30,688 bases of DNA from Phoronis ovalis (Eukaryota > Phoronida > Phoronidae): positions 1-30,688 of the forward strand of contig JAOXYB010030620.1 of NCBI GenBank assembly GCA_028565635.1. The letters run 5' to 3'. Made by a program: the position numbers and the translations under genes. The notes beneath the pieces are model-generated. The model was not told the origin of the DNA. It was given only the letters and a program-made list of their open reading frames with translations, and ran no database searches. This document shows, one piece after another, positions 28,400-30,688 of this stretch (positions are counted from its first letter, which is position 1; the number at the start of each line of letters is the position of its first letter).

Positions 28400-30500
28400 C
28401 ATGTTAAAATGATGGCAAGAAATAATGCATGGGGGATTGAGTGTATTTCTTATTGTGCCCACATTCGTCTGTTCCCTGCTCTTCCACATTTTGATTTTGA
28501 TTGCATGGAAAGAATTTCAAATTACTCAACTTTTCAAGTCTAACATATCGTGCTTTATCGATCCACACTAGCTTGACTATTAATTGTCTGCTGATAAAAG
28601 CTGAAAGACAGCCAGCTCTGCAAATATGTCTGCATAAGACATCTTGGATTTTATGTGAAAAAAACAACTTACAATCTTGAAAAATATAAAAAATGTTTGT
28701 ACATTACTGGGTACTAATACTGCTGTTAATGTGGCCTTAAACAATATATGTCTAATCTTCTACGAACTGTCCATTGTTAATCCCATCCTCAGATTCGGAG
28801 TGCTATCTTACACTTCTGCCTGTGTAAAGATCGATTTGATTGGCTGTTTCTGGCCCAGGTCCTGACCTACTTTTTCAGTTTGTCTTGGGGGCTCTATGGT
28901 CAAATACACGAATATAGCGTGAAATATGCCAAGTTGTATATAGGAACGTATGTGAGAATATTCCCTTGGCATTTCGAAGATGCATAACCAAAGGCACAGT
29001 TGTTACTGACTTCACATACAAATCCTAAATGTGTATAATAACATGGTAAACGATGGAAAAAAGGGATAGCTGTGGAAGTAAAAAGTTGCTATGTCAGAAG
29101 AATCATTTAATAGCCCGAAAAGAATAATAATTTTACCTTCCAACTTGCCATATCCAAAATTTAGACATACAGTGTCTAAATCCTTGCTGCATTACAATAT
29201 GGTATATAGTACATGCACACTACCTAATTCCGATAACACTATCAGGTAACTAGGCTAGATCATGGGTGGGTACTAGAATATTTTAATTGTATCAAAGGTC
29301 AAATACTTTATAACGTTTTGACATTTTAGGTGATAAAAAATTCTATTAGTAAATCTGTATCCCAATCCAAAAACAGCTGAACGTCAGATTAGTAAAATAT
29401 AAATAAATCCTTATAATCATCCTATCATAATCCCCCTGGAAATCATATGCATCCTGTTTGTTCCTAACCATCAAGGTGATGACTTTTGAGATGTTTTCTT
29501 GATGATTATCTGAAATCATCATTCATGATGACAAAATATGGTTGAAGATTTAAAATCATCTGTAGTATTCCTGAAATCATCTGTCACTATTTAATAATTT
29601 AAATACTTTGCACCAATTTCAAAAAATAATCAATTGAGACAGTTTAAGCATTTGATTCAGATTTTTTGTCAATTATTCTGCAACTGCTGTACTTTGAACA
29701 TAGAATACTACTGGCAAGTACTCAGCGCAGATATGAATGTAACAAAAGCTTATAAACATTATGTAGATTTGAAACAGAAATAAGCTTATGGAATGAAAAA
29801 ACGGCTACAAACAGAATATATGCACTGTGAAAGTTTATGTTATAATAGTGCAAGTGTTTTTCTGCAGTGAATGCAATTTATAAAAGGGCACGTTAATTTT
29901 CCAGTTATAAATATGAAATGTTAAAGAATTGGATATCATTCAGGAAAATAACTGTATGATCATATTTTTACTATAATTGAAAAAATTAATATCAAGGTTT
30001 GTAATTATTCAAGAGTTGCGGAACTTCAAATTAAAATCAGCTTTTTATATCTGTTCAAACTCAGATATGTAACGATTAGGAATAAATTAAAGAATATGCA
30101 TGCGGATTATTAATTACGATAATATGTAAACTAACACTAAAGGTTGAAGTAACTATATATAGTAAATAATGAATGTATTATTTTGTGGTGTTGCTCTTTA
30201 TGAAATGAGAACATTTCAAATAATTTTATAATCAAAATTGTGTAGAAACTAACTTGGTGACTTTCTTTCCATCTAAATTTTAAAAGATAAGAACCTTTTG
30301 AGGAGATATCTGCATAGAATAATTTGAATTAATTTTCATTAAGGCTATGTGATTTGTCAAATGATTGTATTCTAATTCATATTGGGACGACAATCAGATG
30401 ATCATCGGATGATTGTCTAGGGATGACAAACAGATTACAAGCAGATGACTAATTCTTTACTAATTCTTTTGTTTGAAGTTGCCAATTGAATGATTATCCA
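28400..30500. other. No gene seen
   Basis: AT-rich, no supported exon on either strand. It contains a perfect inverted repeat ATTTAGACA / TGTCTAAAT (29159-29167 and 29173-29181), a cluster of AAATCATC motifs (29420-29590), and an imperfect 29-bp palindrome at 30389-30417 with GACAATCA and TGATTGTC arms. Confidence 0.55.
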
Positions 30501-30518
30501 TTTTGGCTTGAGATGTTT

Positions 30519-30688
30519 TTATGCCCATCCACCATAGTGGAATGGGCATATTGTCGTAGTGTAGGCGTCGTCGTTGTTGTTGTATGTAACACTTTCTTTT
30601 TCTCACGATATCAGCTTCAGTTTTTACCCAATCGGTTTCATATTTGGCACAGGGTAAATACAAGTCAAAGTGCAGGTCGCTTGTACTT
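30519..30688. repeat. Dispersed repeat, copy 2 (cut by window end)
   Basis: Begins with CCCATCCACCATAGTGGAAT and GGGCATATTGTCG, then a GTCGTCGTTGTTGTTG stretch and TCATATTTGGCACAGGG. It resembles 21836-21990. The opening segment is close to a palindrome (CCATCCACCATAGTGGAATGG). I recall similar sequences as abundant in bivalve genomes, but that is memory, not a search. Confidence 0.5.

Noticed and set aside
1-30688. CRISPR arrays, operons, bacterial-type promoters
   Set aside because: The window is intron-containing animal DNA; no regularly spaced identical repeats were seen.

Overview
The window is animal nuclear DNA. It is AT-rich, and its coding exons are split by GT..AG introns with consistent phases. 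The gene families are metazoan: a rhodopsin-type GPCR, a eukaryotic PFAS with small exons, and RING/coiled-coil proteins. The dispersed repeats and secreted lineage-specific families make a lophotrochozoan, perhaps a bivalve mollusc, my best guess. That placement is from memory and was not tested.

Layout, left to right. 1-2.4 kb is intergenic, with a GC-rich transposon-like fragment (about 735-866) and a 370-bp repeat-like block (1985-2352). 2409-4794 (-) is a two-exon gene for a 505-residue single-pass membrane protein: signal peptide, short ectodomain, polybasic juxtamembrane region, Cys/His metal-binding-like motif, PPMY motif and a long Tyr/Pro/Asn-rich tail. It lies head to head with an eight-exon aldo/keto reductase (5360-14249, +, 365 aa) whose catalytic tetrad is complete. 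The 6.1-kb first intron of the reductase holds, on the opposite strand, an intact intronless GPCR (8571-9659) and a dead duplicate of it (6504-6834). The two sit inside a tandem segmental duplication.

15168-16217 (+) is a single-exon secreted protein of the N-formylglutamate amidohydrolase-like superfamily. A decayed copy of its 3' end lies at 16621-16832. 16.8-19.2 kb shows no gene. From 19247 (+) the first four coding exons of phosphoribosylformylglycinamidine synthase (PFAS, de novo purine synthesis) are clear, all in phase, but the next exon is not found in the remaining 9.1 kb. In that space, on the minus strand, lie two paralogous RING / coiled-coil / C-terminal transmembrane genes (22227-23300 and 27190-28377). 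The second carries an in-frame 25-residue coiled-coil repeat array. If PFAS continues past the window, both are nested in its fourth intron.

The genes do not form a pathway or operon. The organising themes are nesting of opposite-strand genes within introns and local duplication followed by decay (GPCR, amidohydrolase-like gene, RING pair, non-coding blocks at 25.3-26.6 kb, splice-acceptor duplications). All homology calls are from reading translations and motifs; no database search was run.
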